Part shown: in pieces, positions 62,747 through 64,000 of the stretch
Layout: each line of letters opens with the position of its first letter
Position numbering within the stretch: the first letter of the stretch is position 1
NCBI GenBank assembly: GCA_025602915.1
Contig: JAHLJZ010000103.1
Coordinates: 1 to 64,000 of the forward strand
Reading direction: 5' to 3'
DNA length: 64,000 nt
Source: Paraphysoderma sedebokerense
Lineage: Eukaryota; Blastocladiomycota; Physodermatomycetes; Physodermatales; Physodermataceae
Made by a program: the position numbers and the translations under genes
The notes under the pieces: generated by a model
What the model was told of the DNA's origin: nothing
The model's input: only the letters and a program-made list of their open reading frames with translations
Databases searched by the model: none

Positions 62747-64000
62747 ATGCAGATTGACGAAACTTTCCTCCCGTACGATCCTTTAAATCAAGTGTCGACC
62801 CAGATACCGAAATCCTTTAGAGCTCCAAAGGCGGTGACACATGTTATTAATCTTCCACTCACTATTGGACCCACGCATATTCAAAAACTCCGCAACTCGT
62901 CAGAATTCAAGAGGCGTCTAGAAAGGCTATCTAGAACCGGCGGGTCCATTTCAATTGACGAAGAAGAAAGTTTGATATTGTTAATTGGTAAAGAGAAGAG
63001 TTTGCTCAAATTCAAAAAGTGGTTAGACATCTGGATAGAGGAAACTTGTTTATACGTTCAACATACAAGAAGTTCTTCACCCCCTTCAGTTCTTACTCCA
63101 CCTGTTTCTCCTGTTTCTGCTCCTTCTCCTGTTATACTGGTTGAACCCCCATCACCGCCATCCTCGCCATCAAATCCAATCACAACAATGACTGTTGAAA
63201 ATTCCCCATCTTTGCGTCCAATTTCATCCCAGAGACGAAAACCGACGTCGAACAACCGAAAACGGGTGTCTTTACAGATAATACCCTCAGTGGAACAAAC
63301 CTACAGAATAGACTCTCCACCAAACGCATTGAACAATCGTCCACTGCCTACCCCTCCTACCTCACCGTCTGTTTCAAACACAACTTCGAGCCGTCGAAAA
63401 CGGGCCAGCTCGGTTCCATTTATTACACCTGACCAAACATTTGTTCAAGAACATTCACTTCGTTCTCCGACATCTCCGACACAACGCATGTACAATAGAA
63501 GTGCATCCTACACTGTTTCCAATTTGTACGAGCAACCCACACAAATGTTGCAACCGCAACCACTGATATCTTATGTCGCTGGTCGACCCATTCGAACCAC
63601 AGACGGGCTCTCTTACAACCGGAGTCCAAGTCATTACCCGTTTTCTTCTAACTCGTATTCATCATTTGCCACTCGGCGTCAAAGTTTTCCAACAAATGTA
63701 ATCTATGCATCACAATCTCAATACAATACTATACCGAGTCCAAGTGTCAGTTCTAAACGTCGAGAATCAAGGAGAATGTCGACAGTTTCCAATCAGTTCG
63801 TTTGGGACGACGATAAAGAGTCAGCCAGTAGCGGAAACGCAAGTGTACGAGCCAAAAATGATAATCACAAACGAAGGAGTCGAAAGCACAGTAGTGCTGG
63901 CTTAAATTCTCCTACTTCTTCTATTTTTTCGTCCGAAGGTTCAAATGGGTCTAGTTCAACTGTTAGCAATTCAACGTCCGAAACAGAGGTTATTCACCGA
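62747..64000 (+). CDS. Ser/Pro-rich protein with folded N-terminal segment, 3' end outside window
   Basis: A single frame is open from ATG 62747 to the window end (418 codons, no stop). The first 110 residues look folded: VTHVINLPLTIGPTHIQKLR, EFKRRLERLSRTGGSISIDE, LILLIGKEKSLLKFKKWLDI. The beta-alpha-alpha-beta text with a Gly-containing loop could be a KH-like nucleic-acid-binding fold, but that is only a guess. The remainder is Ser/Pro/Thr-rich with repeated Arg-Arg/Lys-Arg patches (SQRRKPTSNNRKRVS, SSRRKRASSVP, SKRRESRRMSTVS), typical of a phosphoregulated disordered protein with several basophilic kinase sites. The start is the first ATG with folded sequence after it; no upstream exon was identified. 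Confidence 0.7.
   Translation, partial: MQIDETFLPYDPLNQVSTQIPKSFRAPKAVTHVINLPLTIGPTHIQKLRNSSEFKRRLERLSRTGGSISIDEEESLILLIGKEKSLLKFKKWLDIWIEETCLYVQHTRSSSPPSVLTPPVSPVSAPSPVILVEPPSPPSSPSNPITTMTVENSPSLRPISSQRRKPTSNNRKRVSLQIIPSVEQTYRIDSPPNALNNRPLPTPPTSPSVSNTTSSRRKRASSVPFITPDQTFVQEHSLRSPTSPTQRMYNRSASYTVSNLYEQPTQMLQPQPLISYVAGRPIRTTDGLSYNRSPSHYPFSSNSYSSFATRRQSFPTNVIYASQSQYNTIPSPSVSSKRRESRRMSTVSNQFVWDDDKESASSGNASVRAKNDNHKRRSRKHSSAGLNSPTSSIFSSEGSNGSSSTVSNSTSETEVIHR

Overview
The window is a gene-dense piece of a eukaryotic nuclear genome. About 24 protein-coding genes lie on both strands, nearly all split by short introns (about 50-220 nt, GTAAGT/GTATGT donors, several TACTAAC-like branch sites). Most genes were called by joining exons by hand and checking that splice phases agree and family motifs are restored. 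The gene set (Erv2-type sulfhydryl oxidase, PET117, BCS1, PMP20-type peroxiredoxins, NPC2/PG-PI transfer-like protein, ELO elongase, QNG1) points to a fungus. A trefoil-bearing GH31 glucosidase and a very large TIG/cadherin-like multi-pass surface protein suggest an early-diverging, non-Dikarya lineage. That placement is inference.

Layout, left: 3' part of a secreted Cys-containing protein (1-653, -), ELO elongase (1573-2753, -), ankyrin-repeat protein (4225-7053, +), a 20-exon, about 1720-residue surface receptor-like protein (8264-14807, +), proteasome subunit RPN7 (15123-16835, +), queuosine-nucleotide glycosylase QNG1 (17158-18932, -), mitochondrial lipoyl synthase (19240-21179, +) and PheRS beta (21456-23968, -). 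Centre: a Ser/Pro-rich unresolved gene, BCS1 (26121-27714, -), a divergent G-alpha subunit (28490-30363, +), Erv2-like oxidase (30876-32154, -), PCNA (32752-33892, -), a tandem pair of peroxiredoxins (34511-36717, -), a DUF985 cupin (37366-37962, +), a DUF647/RUS1 family protein (38160-41086, -), argininosuccinate synthase (41905-43522, +), PET117 (43817-44270, -) and AspRS (44489-47106, +).

Right: four consecutive genes for secreted products between 48.8 and 58.9 kb. These are a 507-residue unknown secreted protein, a trefoil GH31 alpha-glucosidase, an inverted paralogue of the unknown secreted protein, and an NPC2/ML-domain lipid-transfer protein. Then come a small GSKIP-domain gene, a gene-poor 3 kb stretch holding a partial copy of that gene, and the 5' part of a Ser/Pro-rich protein that runs off the window.

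Most genes are unlinked housekeeping functions: tRNA charging and Q salvage, mitochondrial biogenesis (LIAS, BCS1, PET117), redox (Erv2, peroxiredoxins) and replication (PCNA). The parts that look unusual are the receptor-like protein, the secreted-protein island, the peroxiredoxin pair and the odd G-alpha. I saw no CRISPR array, rRNA, recognisable tRNA or intact transposable element.
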